DNA of 64,000 nucleotides, taken from NCBI RefSeq assembly GCF_905171765.1, contig NC_053389.1, positions 215,456,624 to 215,520,623 of the forward strand. The letters run 5' to 3'. Within the stretch, counting starts at the first letter, position 1, and each line of letters starts with the position of its first letter. A program made the translations under genes and the position numbers. This DNA is from Bufo bufo. Taxonomy: Eukaryota > Chordata > Amphibia > Anura > Bufonidae. Below the pieces are notes generated by a model that saw only the letters and a list, made by a program, of their open reading frames with translations, was not told the origin of the DNA and made no database searches. Shown piece after piece: positions 49,561 to 59,930 of the stretch.

Positions 49561-50711
49561 TGATCTATGTGGGGGAGACTACGATGGAATTGAGGGAAAG
49601 AATTAATAAACATAAAAGTACAATAAGAACAGGTGCACTCGACAAACCGGTTGCCAAACACTTCATTGATTGCAAACATTCTATCAATCAATTGAGATTT
49701 CGGGCTATTGATAGCGTGGGATATTTGAGAAGGGGTGGGGACAGGAAGGGAATCCTGAGGAAAAAGGAACTTAAATGGATCCATACCCTTAGGTCCCTTC
49801 AACCCTTTGGTTTGAATCTAGAGTTCAATGTCTCATCCATCGATTGATGTGTGTCATTGTTTTGTCCTCTTAGTATAGGGACATTATGATTTTAACCTAT
49901 ATGTAGCGCATCCCCCGGGGGATTGGTCCCCAAATTTTTATGTCAAAGTGCTATGATGATGATCTATATGTGATGTATACATGGGATACACTGTTTGTAT
50001 TGCTATCTGTACTTGCTATGATATGTTTTTGCTCTATACCTGTTATGATCATGAATATGTACAGTCCGGTTTGATGTCCCTCTGTAATCAGGCTATTATC
50101 TGTGTTGTCTATATGTTGCACAAACCAGTTCATTTTGGATACGGATAGCACATATTTACTCCACAGTAAGCAGCGTTGATCGTGGCGTCATCGTTGTCAT
50201 GGCGCCGGTACCTGCGCGATGTTGTTACTGGCTGCGTACCTCATGTGACCCACGCCATCGACGCACGGATGTGCGCTCTTGGGTGAGTGTTACGAGGTTG
50301 ACGCGCAGTCTGTGACGTCAGTGAGGCCCTCTGGCAGCTCATTGGCTAGAGACACGTGCGCCTCCGGGCGCCATGGCGACGTATGATACTTCCGGGTTTT
50401 AGATGGGTTGAGACGCGACTGCGCATTACAGATAAGGGAACGCCGAGGAGAACTACACGAGTTCGTTGGACATGTCGTTAGCTGTGAGTTAAAGTATGAA
50501 CATGTGTATCTTATTGTGTAGTGATCTGCACTAATGATGTAACGGGGTGTGTATTTTATATGAGGGGGGTATATATATGCCTATCAGATTTTGTGTCATT
50601 AGGCTTGACAAAGACTGTTGCACAGTCGAAACGTTCGTTGCCATCTGTGTCTGGAGGTACGATTAAAGTATTTTTGATATTGCGGAATGCTGCCGAAGCC
50701 ATCTTCTTTTC
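49539..50711. repeat. Right arm of the Penelope-like inverted repeat
   Basis: 1173 bp, the inverted copy of 47604-48776; the symmetry centre is at about 49157. On the plus strand it reads through the last about 100 residues of the GIY-YIG domain to FNVSSID and stop. Confidence 0.92.
50602..50642 (+). ncRNA. Hammerhead-ribozyme-like fold at the Penelope-like end
   Basis: Stem I GGC/GCC (602-604, 640-642), core TTGACAAA (605-612), stem II GACTG/CAGTC with loop TTGCA, GAA (628-630), then A-C-G paired with C-G-T across a TT loop (631-638), and T at the cleavage position (639). Penelope-like elements are known to carry minimal type I hammerheads. Here the core differs from CUGANGA, so self-cleavage is uncertain. 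Confidence 0.5.
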
Positions 50712-51160
50712 TACACGTATACGATTTGGCCTGATGGATCAAGGGCCTACGGTTAGGCTGCTGCATTGACATAGACGCATTATCCTGAGACCGCACAGTG
50801 CTGCTTCTACACTACTATTTGTCTCTACAACCCTCTGTTGTCTGTCACTCAGCCACTGCCTAATCCACTCAACAATATGGGAGTCCATGCTCAATGACTG
50901 CAGTTTATTGATAAGTCTTCTATGTGGGACAGTGTCAATGATTTGACCCTTCTCAAACAGACTAACATCTTTTCCACGACCACGAGATGTGTCTTTCGAC
51001 ATGGTTGTTTAAGAAATGAGAAGCAACTCATTGCACCAGTTGGGGTTAAATAACTTATTGCCAGCTGAAAGATAATCGCCCAGGCAGTAATTATCCAATA
51101 GGAGGCTCATAACTATTTGCTTAGTAAAATCCAGGTGGTGACTTTTTTTGTTGACAGGCA

Positions 51161-51162
<2 letters not shown>

Positions 51163-51192
<30 letters not shown>
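51163..51192. repeat. TA dinucleotide microsatellite
   Basis: About 14 TA units next to the outer end of the Tc1 element, in keeping with the TA target of Tc1 and later slippage. Confidence 0.9.
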
Positions 51193-51194
<2 letters not shown>

Positions 51195-51196
<2 letters not shown>

Positions 51197-51551
51197 CAGC
51201 GGTCGGGACTCACGCATACAGGGACGCTATAGCCACGGGGTGCCTGCTGTTTGAAACATGACTAAATGTGACCATGGCACCATGAGGTGCAAAAACCCAG
51301 AAGCACGGTGTGTTCCGGCTCCCCCCAACGGAGATCGGGGAAGCCGGATGTAGTGTACTGCAGCCCCTGTACTCAGGAGGGGTACTTCGTTTTCTGGTGT
51401 ATATCTGTTGCAGCTTGCGGCGCAAAGTTGATTTGCGCCCCAATCTGCGACTTTTCCCCACTCATGCCAGGTTTAAAAACAATGGCATGGTGTGGGCTGG
51501 GAAGGAGACGGACCGGAAGGCCCCTCCCATTTATAATTTTCTACACCCGTT
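51195..51551. other. Unassigned sequence between the Tc1 end and a MITE
   Basis: Moderately GC-rich DNA with no coding frame I recognise and no clear inverted ends. Confidence 0.4.
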
Positions 51552-51554
51552 TTA

Positions 51555-51962
51555 GGGTACTTTCACACTTGCGTTTTTCTTTTCCGGCATAGAGTTCCGT
51601 CATAGGGGCTCAATACCGGAAAATAACTGATCAGGCATATCCCCATGCATTCTGAATGGAGAGAAATCCGTTCAGGGTGTCATCAGTTCAGTCACTGAAC
51701 GGGGTTTTGGACGGAGGAAATACCGCAGCATGCTGCGGTATTATCTCAGTCCACAATTTCGGATCAGTTGCCGAATCTGGCATTAATTTACATTGAAATG
51801 TATTAGTGCCGGATCCGGGATTAAAAATACTGCAAGGCCGAATCCGTCCTTCCAGTCTGCGATGACATCCGGAGAGACGGATCCGTTCTTGCAATGCATT
51901 TGTAAGACGGATATGTTTACAAATGCTGTCCGGATCACTCTGCTGCAAGTGTGAAAGTACCC
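51555..51962. mobile_element. Palindromic MITE with TTA target duplication (Harbinger-like)
   Basis: Ends GGGTACTTTCACACTTG and CAAGTGTGAAAGTACCC, flanked by TTA (51552-51554, 51963-51965). Inner inverted blocks include the CCGCAGCATGCTGCGGT palindrome and GAGAGACGGATCCGTTC. Related to 34523-34945. Confidence 0.8.
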
Positions 51963-52119
51963 TTAGGCATAGAAAACGGTCTACATTTAAGCCATCAAGG
52001 AAGCTGTCTTACATTTAAACCAGCAGGGGATGTGCCGAAGTTATGTAGACGCCGGTACCTCCATATAACTTCGGCAGATCTACCGTAGGAGTTATTAAGA
52101 CCAACATCTCACTGCTCAT

Positions 52120-52770
52120 AATAAATTACCACCTTAATGTAATTCTCCTGTATTATTAAAATATGAAAATATTTATTACATATAGCAAAACGGAAAAGTT
52201 AAAATGGCGATTCACCAATTTTTGGGTCGCTTCAGCTCTCACAAAAAATTGAGTAAAAAGCGATCAAAATGTCATACACAGCCCACAATGGTATCAATAA
52301 AAAGTACAGATCGCTCTGCAAAAATAAGGCCTCACATAGCTTCGTACACATGAAATAAAAAAAATTATGGGGGTAAGAATATAGTGATGGAAAGAAAAAA
52401 ATAGTTTTATCCAAAGTTTGTTTCTTTTTTTTTTCCAGTATTAAAACACAAGAAACTATACACGTGGGGTATCGTTGTAATTGTACTGACCCAGAGAATG
52501 AAAGTATTGTTTAGTCAGTGTTACTGCGTAGGAAACACTGTAAAAACAAAACCCATAAAACTGTGGTGGAATTGTGTTTTTTATAATTCCATGCCAATTT
52601 TCCCCCACTTCCCACTACACTGTATGCAACCGTAAATGGTTCCATTAGAAAGTACAACTTGTCTTGCAAAAAACAAGCCCTCATACGGCTATGTGAATGG
52701 AAAAATATAAAAGTTATTGCTTGGGGAAGGCTGGGAGTAAAAAACAAAAATGAAAAAAATGGAGAATTTC
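52120..52770. repeat. Fragment of the 821/12285 repeat family
   Basis: AT-rich, with AAAAATAAGGCCTCACATAG and CATACGGCTATGTGAATGGA blocks that recall CATATAGCCATATGAGG at 12.38 kb. Two related halves seem to be arranged in tandem. No coding frame. Confidence 0.35.
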
Positions 52771-52779
52771 CTGGTCATG

Positions 52780-53139
52780 AAAGGGGTATTCCCATCTCAG
52801 ACAATGGGGGCATATCACTAGGATATGCCTCCACTGTCTCATAGGTGCAGCCAGCTGCCCTCCATTCATTTCTATGGGGCCACCGAAAATAGGCAAGCAC
52901 TGGCTCGGCTATTTCTGTCGACCCCATAGAAATGAATGGGAGTGGTGGCTACGCAAGCGTGGTGTGCTCCCGTTCACTTCTATGGAGAGAGCGATTGGTG
53001 ATGGCTGGACCCGGGGAAACCCACGGTCCTCCAGCCACCACCTTCCCCGCTACGTTCTCGCTGGGACCCGCACCTATCAGACAATGGGGACATATCCTAA
53101 CAATATGCCCCCATGGTCTCAGAAGGCAATACCCCTTTA
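52780..53139. mobile_element. T2-like palindromic MITE
   Basis: Ends AAAGGGGTATTCCCATCTCA and GGCAATACCCCTTTAA; the inner arms share GACAATGGGGGCATATC and its complement. Same family as the inner palindrome at 33.1-33.5 kb. The left TTAA has decayed. Confidence 0.65.
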
Positions 53140-53269
53140 AGGGGTTATAAGGGTTGACCCATTAAAGGGAATCTTTCTGCTCTGAATCTTTACCCCCAAG
53201 CTAAAGCAAGTGGTGTAAAGTGTAAGTGACACAGAGTATCTTCATACTCACTTGCAATCCAATCCTTGT

Positions 53270-54300
53270 GAGTAAAAGCCTGCCTGTATAGAAATATGTG
53301 TGTAAAAGCCTGCATAGAAGTATGTGTGTAAGGCCCCCTGCACACGAACGTGTGCGCCCCGTGGTCGTGCTACGGCCCGCGAAATGTGGGCCGCAATGCA
53401 CGAACACCGTACGTGGGGCAGCGGATTGCGGAGCCATTCACTTCAATGGGTCCGCGATCCGGCCGTTCCGCAAAAAGATAAGACATGTTCTATCTTTTTG
53501 CGGAACGGAAGTACGGGACGAAACCCCACGGAAGCACTCCGTAGTGCTCCCATAGGGTTCCGTTCCATGCTTCCGTTCCGCACCATTCCGTATCTCCAGA
53601 TTTGCAAACCCATTGAAGTGAATGGGTCCGCATCCGTGATGCGGAATGGCCACGGAACGGCGCCCCCGTGTATTGTGGATCCGCAATACGGCAACGGGAA
53701 GCACACATTCGTGTGCAGGAGGCCTAAAGGCCTGCCTGCCTGTATAGAAGTATGTGTGTAAAAGCTTCCCTGTATGTATAGAAGTGTGTGTATGAAAGCC
53801 TGCCTGCCTGTATAGAAGTATGTGTGTAAAAGCTTCCCTGTATGTATAGAAGTGTGTGTATAAAAGCCTGCCTTTATGTATAGAAGTATGTGTGTAAAAG
53901 CTTCCCTGTATGTATAGCAGTGTGTGTGTGTAAAAGCTTCCCTGTATGTATAGAAGTGTGTGTATAAAAGCCTGCCTGCCTGTATAGAAGTATGTGTGTA
54001 AAAGCTTCCCTGTATGTATAGAAGTATGTGTATGAAAGCCTGCCTGCCTGTATAGAAGTATGTGTGTAAAAGCTTCCCTGTATGTATAGAAGTGTGTGTA
54101 TAAAAGCCTGCCTTTATGTATAGAAGTATGTGTGTAAAAGCTTCCCTGTATGTATAGAAGTGTGTGTGTGTGTGTGTGTAAAAGTCTGTCTGCTTGTACA
54201 GAAGTATGTGTGTAAAAGACTGTCTGCATGTATAGAAGTGTGTAAAATCCTGTGTGCCTGCCTGCATAGAAGTATGTGTGTAAAAGCCTGTCTGCCTGGC
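53270..54300. repeat. About 30-bp minisatellite with two alternating unit types
   Basis: Units AAAAGCCTGCCTGCCTGTAT-AGAAGTATGTGTGT and AAAAGCTTCCCTGTATGTAT-AGAAGTGTGTGT alternate. The array is interrupted by a Harbinger-like MITE at 53332-53724. All long frames here are by-products of the repeat. Confidence 0.9.
53332..53724. mobile_element. Harbinger-like MITE inserted in a minisatellite, TAA duplication
   Basis: Ends GGCCCCCTGCACACGAACGT and CATTCGTGTGCAGGAGGCC, flanked by TAA (53329-53331, 53725-53727). The minisatellite continues on both sides. Inner inverted blocks: CGGAACGG/CCGTTCCG and AAAAAGATAAGACATGTTCT with its partner. Confidence 0.8.
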
Positions 54301-54573
54301 TTCACTGGGAAAGGGATGTGCACCAACATGCTCCAAAATTTAGGCAACTTTTTGAAGTAAAACTACACCAACTTATAGGTTGGTACATGGACTGAATTTT
54401 AACATAAAGGATTTACAATAGTAAATTCTGGTAAAAAACCGCCAGAGCTAGATTCATGTGTATACGGGCTCTAATGCCTCATTTACACGTCAGTGTTCGG
54501 TCAGTGATTTCCATCAGTGATTTCGAGCCAAAACCAGGTGCGGCTCTAAACACAGAACAGGAGCAGATCTTTC

Positions 54574-54663
54574 CCTTAGGCTGGGTTCACACTTGAGCGT
54601 TTTACAGCGCGTTCAAACGTTTGAACGCGCTGTAAAACGCTCAAGTGTGAACCCAGCCTAAGG
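54574..54663. repeat. 90-bp perfect palindrome
   Basis: CCTTAGGCTGGGTTCACACT and on, mirrored base for base around 54618/54619 (AAAC|GTTT) with no spacer. Its ends resemble the Harbinger-like MITEs (TTA-GGCTGGGTTCACAC), so it may be the shortest possible member. Confidence 0.95.
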
Positions 54664-54944
54664 CCTCTTGCACACGACCGTATGGCTTTTTCAGTATTTT
54701 GCAAGCCGTTTTTTTTGTGTTTCTGCTTTCATTCCATTTTTCCTTTCCGTTTGTTTTCCATTTGTGATCCTTTTTTTTCAGAACGTAAACAGAAGCATAC
54801 AATAATGTTTAAACAGTAAGTACATAAAAAAATTGGGCTGGGCATAACATTTTCAGTAGATGATTCCGCAAAAACTGAACGAATACGAAAGACATACAGC
54901 ATCTGATCGGCGGGGTCGCGGCGCTACTGCCAGCACCGCTGCCT

Positions 54945-56452
54945 TCACAAGTTAGCGGAAAATGATGATTTTTTTTTTTTTTTTTTTTTTTCTTACAAAG
55001 TCTCATATTCCACTAACTTGTGACAAAAAATAAAAACTTCCATGAACTCACTATGCCCATCACGAAATACCTTGGGGTCTCTTCTTCCAAAATGGGGTCA
55101 CTTGTGGGGTAGTTATACTGCCCTGGCATTCTAGGGGCCCAAATGTGTGGTAAGGAGTTTGAAATCAAATTCTGTAAAAAATGACGAGTGAAATCCGAAA
55201 GGTGCTCTTTGGAATGTGGGCCCCTTTGCCCACCTAGGCTGCAAAAAAGTGTCACACATCTGGTATCTCCGTATTCAGTAGAAGTTGGGGAATGTGTTTT
55301 GGGGTGTCATTTTACATATACCCATGCTGGGTGAGATAAATATCTTGGTCAAATGCCAACTTTGTATAAAAAAATGGGAAAAGTTGTCTTTTGCCAAGAT
55401 ATTTCTCTCACCCAGCATGGGTATATGTAAAAAGACACCCCAAAACACATTCCTCAACTTCTCCTGAATACGGAGATACCACATGTGTGACACTTTTTTG
55501 CAGCCTAGGTGGGCAAAGGGGCCCATATTCCAAAGAGCACCTTTCGGATTTCACTCGTCATTTTTTACAGAATTTGATTTCAAACTCCTTACCACACATT
55601 TGGGCCCCCTAGAATGCCAGGGCAGTATAACTACCCCACAAGTGACCCCATTTTGGAAAGAAGAGACCCCAAGGTATTCGCTGATGGGCATAGTGAGTTC
55701 ATGGAAGTTTTTATTTTCTGTCACAAGTTAGTGGAATATGAGACTTTGTATGAAAAAAAAAAAAAAAAAAAAAAATCATCATTTTCCACTAACTTGTGAC
55801 AAAAAATAAAAAATTCTAGGAACTCGCCATGCTCCTCACGGAATACCTTGGGGTGTCTTCTTTCCCAAAATGGGGTCACTTGTGGGGTAGTTATACTGCC
55901 CTGGCATTTTCCAGGGGCCCTAATGTGTGGTAAGTAGGTAAATGACCAGTGAAATCCAAAAGGTGCTCTTTGGAATATGGGCCCCTTTGCCCACCTAGGC
56001 TGCAAAAAAGTGTCACACATCTGGTATTGCCGTACTCAGGAGAAGGTGGGGAATGTGTTTTGGGGTGTCTTTTTACATATACCCATGCTGGGTGAGAGAA
56101 ATATCTTGGCAAAAGACAACTTTTCCCATTTTTTTATACAAAGTTGGCATTTGACCAAGATATTTATCTCACCCAGCATGGGTATATGTAAAATGACACC
56201 CCAAAACACATTCCCCAACTTCTCCTGAGTACGGCGATACCAGATGTGTGACACTTTTTTGCAGCCTAGATGCGCAAAGGGGCCCAAATTCCTTTTAGGA
56301 GGGCATTTTTAGACATTTGGATACCAGACTTCTTCTCACGCTTTGGGGCCCCTAGAATGCCAGGGCAGTATAAATACCCCACATGTGACCCCATTTTGGA
56401 AAGAAGACACCCCAAGGTATTCAATGAGGGGCATGGCGAGTTCATAGCTTAA
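54945..56452. repeat. Four alternating inverted copies of one repeat
   Basis: Copy order: forward (about 54945-55350), reverse (55390-55800), forward (55780-56100), reverse (56130-56452). Each has CCTTGGGGTGTCTTCTTTCC, CATTTTGGAAAG, CTGCCCTGGCATT and GTGTCACACATCTGGTAT blocks. The two centres are ATATCTTGG-spacer-CCAAGATAT and are inverted with respect to each other. Long T and A runs mark the outside of the first pair. Confidence 0.9.
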
Positions 56453-57570
56453 ACAGCTGATCAGCGGGGGTCCCGGGTGTCGGACCCCCGCTGTTCAAAT
56501 GCTAGATGAGGAGGATGCCAGAGGATAGATCATCAGTTAAAACAAACTGCAGAACCCCTTTAAGTTTGAATGTGTGAATAATTAGGTTATTAATTAGGTA
56601 TATGGGGAGCCAGTGGAATCTGCCATGGGATATGGCATTGTGATTTCCATTATAAACTGGGGGTGGCAGGAAAGATGGTAAGGAGATGTATTATCAACCT
56701 GAGCATAGGGCAATTTTTTGAATTTTTTGAATATTAGAGGTTACTTTTGTAAATGAAAGGACTTGAAAAAATCTGTTACTAGAGAGTGCAATTTATTTGT
56801 ATACATCTATAAGATGCTCTAAGTAAAAGATGATGGACGCCAAGGGGATCACATATTAATATCTATTCATCATTTCAGATTTTTTTATATAGAATGTCAA
56901 AATTACACTTAGATTAAAAAATGTTTGAACTTTTTTGCCCTTTTTCACAAATTACTATAAAATATCTTGCTAAAAACATGGTATTAAAAAGATTTTATAA
57001 AAATAAAAGGGATATGTCAGGAAAAGTTGGGACCGTTATGCCACCACAGGATTTGCCTTTGGCCTCCACAGCAAAACAGAAAAAATGCAACATCTGAAAT
57101 AGTAATAGAAGCAGAACAGAATCTGTTACCAATCTTTAGCTACAGCTCTAACGTTTCATATTTATGTGGATAATTTAAAGACTTGGGTGGGAATCTTCTG
57201 GATTTTACCCTTGACTGACCTGCTATTTTGACACTAGTACTTGTAGTCCTTCCCGGTTATTAGACCTGGCCGTGATGCTGACTCTGCATTTGGATTCCCC
57301 ACTGCTCCACCAGTCAGCGGCTACTCTACAGACCCAACCAGAAACTCCTAGCAGTGGAGACCAGATCACTATCTAGGGTGAAGCCACTGCAGGCAAGCTT
57401 GACTGTGGAAGTGCAATTGCTAAAAAGGTCAATTTCCTACAGTACCATTACAAGGGGCAGCTAGAGAGAAGTCCTGTTGTTGCACAGATTTTGATCCGTG
57501 TAGCATGGTTTTCAAATTTAAAGACCGCAGTGAAACCTCTCCAAAAGACCATCTTTTTAAGAGGACCACT
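56453..57570. other. Repeat-poor intergenic DNA
   Basis: A truncated T2-like right end (AGAACCCCTTTAAG near 56560) is followed by about 1 kb of AT-rich DNA with no frame or repeat that I could identify. Confidence 0.5.
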
Positions 57571-57576
57571 CTCTAA

Positions 57577-57889
57577 GGGCTCATTCGGATAAACGTAAGG
57601 GCTCTGTACCTGTTTCGTGGTCCACAATGCATGGGGAACGCTCGTGTGAATACCGTATTGTGGTGCGGTAGTCTATGAGGCCATATGCGATCTGCAAAAG
57701 ATAGGACATGTCCTCTCCTTTGTGGTGCGGAAGCACAGACCCCAAAGCCCGGTGTCCTATCTTTCACCATATCTTGCGGATCTCTGATCCATTCAAGTCA
57801 ATAGAGTACACAGTGCCAGTATATTGCGGATCCGCTGTTTGCGGTCCGCAATACGGGCACAGAGCCCTTACAGTCTTCTGAATGAGCCC
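57577..57889. mobile_element. Palindromic MITE (Harbinger-like)
   Basis: Ends GGGCTCATTCGGA and TCTTCTGAATGAGCCC, with inner inverted blocks AAGGGCTCTGTACC/GGGCACAGAGCCCTT and ATAGGACATG with its partner. Confidence 0.65.
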
Positions 57890-57899
57890 TTATCAAGAC

Positions 57900-59300
57900 C
57901 AGATTTCTTGCGACATATTCAGTTCCATCAAATATCATGCATACTGTTCATCTTTTTTGAGAAGACCTCCCACTAGAAGACAACTTTTCAATAAAATTAT
58001 GGATGGTCGTCTTAAAGCGGTTTGACTGTGTTATTTTTAGCCAGTGTATAGTCATGGCTTATTATTTGCTTGCTAACATCCCTCCCTTATCTCTGTCACA
58101 GTTCCTGTAGTTCAAAGTGCACTCTCCTGCTTTCCGCAAAGTAGAGAGTACAGGTGTCTGTTCTTGTAAATTGTTTTTGAAAAATCCTGTTATAAACCAT
58201 CTATATATGACACAATTATTCCAAACTTGGCAAGGAACTCGGTACAAAAGCTGGCACCTGGCAGGCAGATTCCAAACATATAAAGGGCTCAACGGTTTGG
58301 AACTAATAATATTTTATATAGCGCCGACATATTCCAGCTATGGGTAGATACAATAGGGTAGAAGAAACACAAGTAAAAATGGCAAGCAATCACAACAAAT
58401 GAGCAAGCAATGAGTTAACAGGAGAGGTCCCTGCCTATAAGAGCTTACAAAGTAACTGGGGTGGGGGGAGTGAGACAATAGGTACATGTGCTAAATGTGT
58501 CCAGGAGACCGACCCTGTGGATTAACAAGAGGAATATGAAAAAAACTGGAAGAACCAGTGATCCAGCCAGACTCTGAGCCAACACGGATGTACAGTGCTG
58601 TGATGCAATAACGAGCGCTGGGTGAGGAAAGAGTGGAGACATCTGGATGGAGTTGAATGTGCATACCAAGGAAGGGTCTTTGGTAATGCCTGATTCTTAA
58701 AAGTAGCCATAGACAGCTCTGAGTTATCGAGGCATGTGCTGCAAGCCTGGAAAGAGCAGAGAGCGTAGGATGGGAGTGGTAGACACTGGCTACAATGGTT
58801 AGTCACAGTGGCAATCCTTGCACCGATGCTCCCTAGGGCCAGGGCAGTGATAGTAGGGCGCAACCTGATGTTGGGGCTCCACCTTGAAGGTAGTTGGGGT
58901 GCCCTTGGTGTTGTGCATTTATTGTGGGTGTAAGGCAGGAGATTCAGGAGCAGTGGCTGTCGTATGATGCTGGGGTCAGTAACCAGGCCACTTGTAGAAA
59001 ATAAACGTCCTCCTTTGCTAAAGTTTAGAAGATTATCAAAACACAGTTTCAAACAATTCACAGTGCAGATGTTCCCAGATAGCAATATATGGTTTTGAGC
59101 AAGGATGGGAATTATAGTATTATTTCCTCTCCATCTTTCCTTAGCTTCTCTCTCTGCAGAAGCTAAGGCTGGCAATATTACTCTTGCAATGGTGGCTGGA
59201 ATTCCCGTCTGAGGGGTACAGGATTAAAATATGGTGGGCCAGACTGTGTCCAAGTGTGAAGGGTGTCTTAACAATGTCCCTCTCACTGCAGTAAAGTCTC
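57900..59300. other. Intergenic DNA with one interspersed repeat core
   Basis: At 58295-58500 a repeat with ATATAGCGCCGACATATTCC and CTATAAGAGCTTACAAAGTA recurs (compare 6.4-6.7 kb). The rest shows no recognised gene; a 217-codon minus frame (58522-59175) has no known domain. Confidence 0.4.
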
Positions 59301-59307
59301 TATCAGC

Positions 59308-59930
59308 CTTAAAGGGAACCTGTCACCTGGATTTTGGGTATAGAGCTGAGGACATCTACCACATCCGCAATACCCAGTCCCCATAGCTCTCTGTGCTTTT
59401 ATTGTGTAAAAAAAACTATTTGATACATATGCAAATTAACCTGAGATGAGTCAGAGCTTGAAAATATGACTCTTCTCTGGTCACACAAGTGAGATATGAC
59501 TCTTTTATGTGAATTAGCATAAAAGGCGGGAAGTACAAAAATGCATAATACTTGACCATGCAGGTTCTGGACCTTCGGGCTAATTCTTTCTCTTTTCCTG
59601 GAGTAATGTAGAAGTAGCGAGGTCTTTCTCTCGATAGATAAGTCTCAAAGATGGTGATTCTTTGGAACGTTGGCCTAATCCTGTGAGGAGATCAGCACGT
59701 CACAGTTTTCACTTTCTCTGCTAACGCACAATGCATTAGACTGAGCTAGGAGCGGTCCTAAGAACCAAACCTAACTTCCCTATGGGTCTGGGTCAGAATC
59801 ATTAACCCCAACTGATCCATGTAGGTGCAATACAAGGCATTAACATATATATATATATAAGATTATATATATTACTAACAGAAGGACCTGCCGTTGAACG
59901 GGTATATTTCATTAAAAGATATCGACAGTA
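59308..59930. other. Left end of a T2-like element and AT-rich DNA
   Basis: Starts TTAAAGGGAACCTGTCACCT, a frequent frog MITE end. No matching right end was found before the TATATA run at about 59848. Confidence 0.4.

Larger units (their letters stand above)
47605..50824 (-). mobile_element. Penelope-like retroelement in fold-back form
   Basis: Flanked by the perfect 16-bp duplication CTACAACCCTCTGTTG (47589-47604, 50825-50840) cut from the LINE reverse transcriptase gene. Left arm 47604-48776 and right arm 49539-50711 (1173 bp each) are near-identical inverted copies of the element's 3' end; I saw one difference (near 48061). The 762-bp centre is unique and codes for the region after the reverse transcriptase. 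Both arms end with a hammerhead-like motif. The 113 bp beyond the right arm (50712-50824) belong to the same insertion. Confidence 0.88.
46562..50936 (-). mobile_element. 5'-truncated CR1/Rex-like LINE, interrupted by a Penelope-like element
   Basis: Minus-strand reverse transcriptase pieces: DTVPHRRLINKLQSLSMDSH and WLSDRQQRVV (50936-50825), then [20 protein letters not shown], then the catalytic FADDTKICN, then the C-terminal TYQERLKDLNMYSLEERRDR and VVDAWNSLPAEVV, followed by a 3' UTR ending near 46562. The clade is judged from the protein only. Damage: a frameshift just before FADD and an in-frame TAG at 47070-47072. It sits inside the Tc1 leader coding region. Confidence 0.8.
38415..51165 (-). 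mobile_element. Tc1/mariner transposon split into four pieces by nested insertions
   Basis: Pieces on the minus strand: 51165-50937 (inverted-repeat end, 5' leader and transposase N-terminus, ATG at 51002), 46561-46500, 40380-39984, 38939-38415. Peptides run on across the gaps: MSKDTSRGRGKDVSLFEKGQ, then HQAEKTSKEIAETTKIATH, then KNWKDSGDH, then RSLKRLVKSNRRKTTVELKA, then [19 protein letters not shown], and the catalytic end with QDDNARIH and [12 protein letters not shown]. It is a decayed copy with frameshifts. The gaps hold a solo LTR, a T2-like element with a gypsy element inside, and a LINE with a Penelope-like element inside. The outer edges are approximate. Confidence 0.85.

Noticed and set aside
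53443..54336. Two overlapping minus-strand frames of 263 and 297 codons rich in His, Tyr and Thr
   Set aside because: They are translations of the 30-bp minisatellite plus the MITE inserted in it; unit length divisible by three keeps the frame open. No domain or start context.
58522..59175. 217-codon minus-strand frame
   Set aside because: No recognisable domain, low-complexity composition, no splice or promoter context, and it overlaps an interspersed repeat. It is not supported as a gene.
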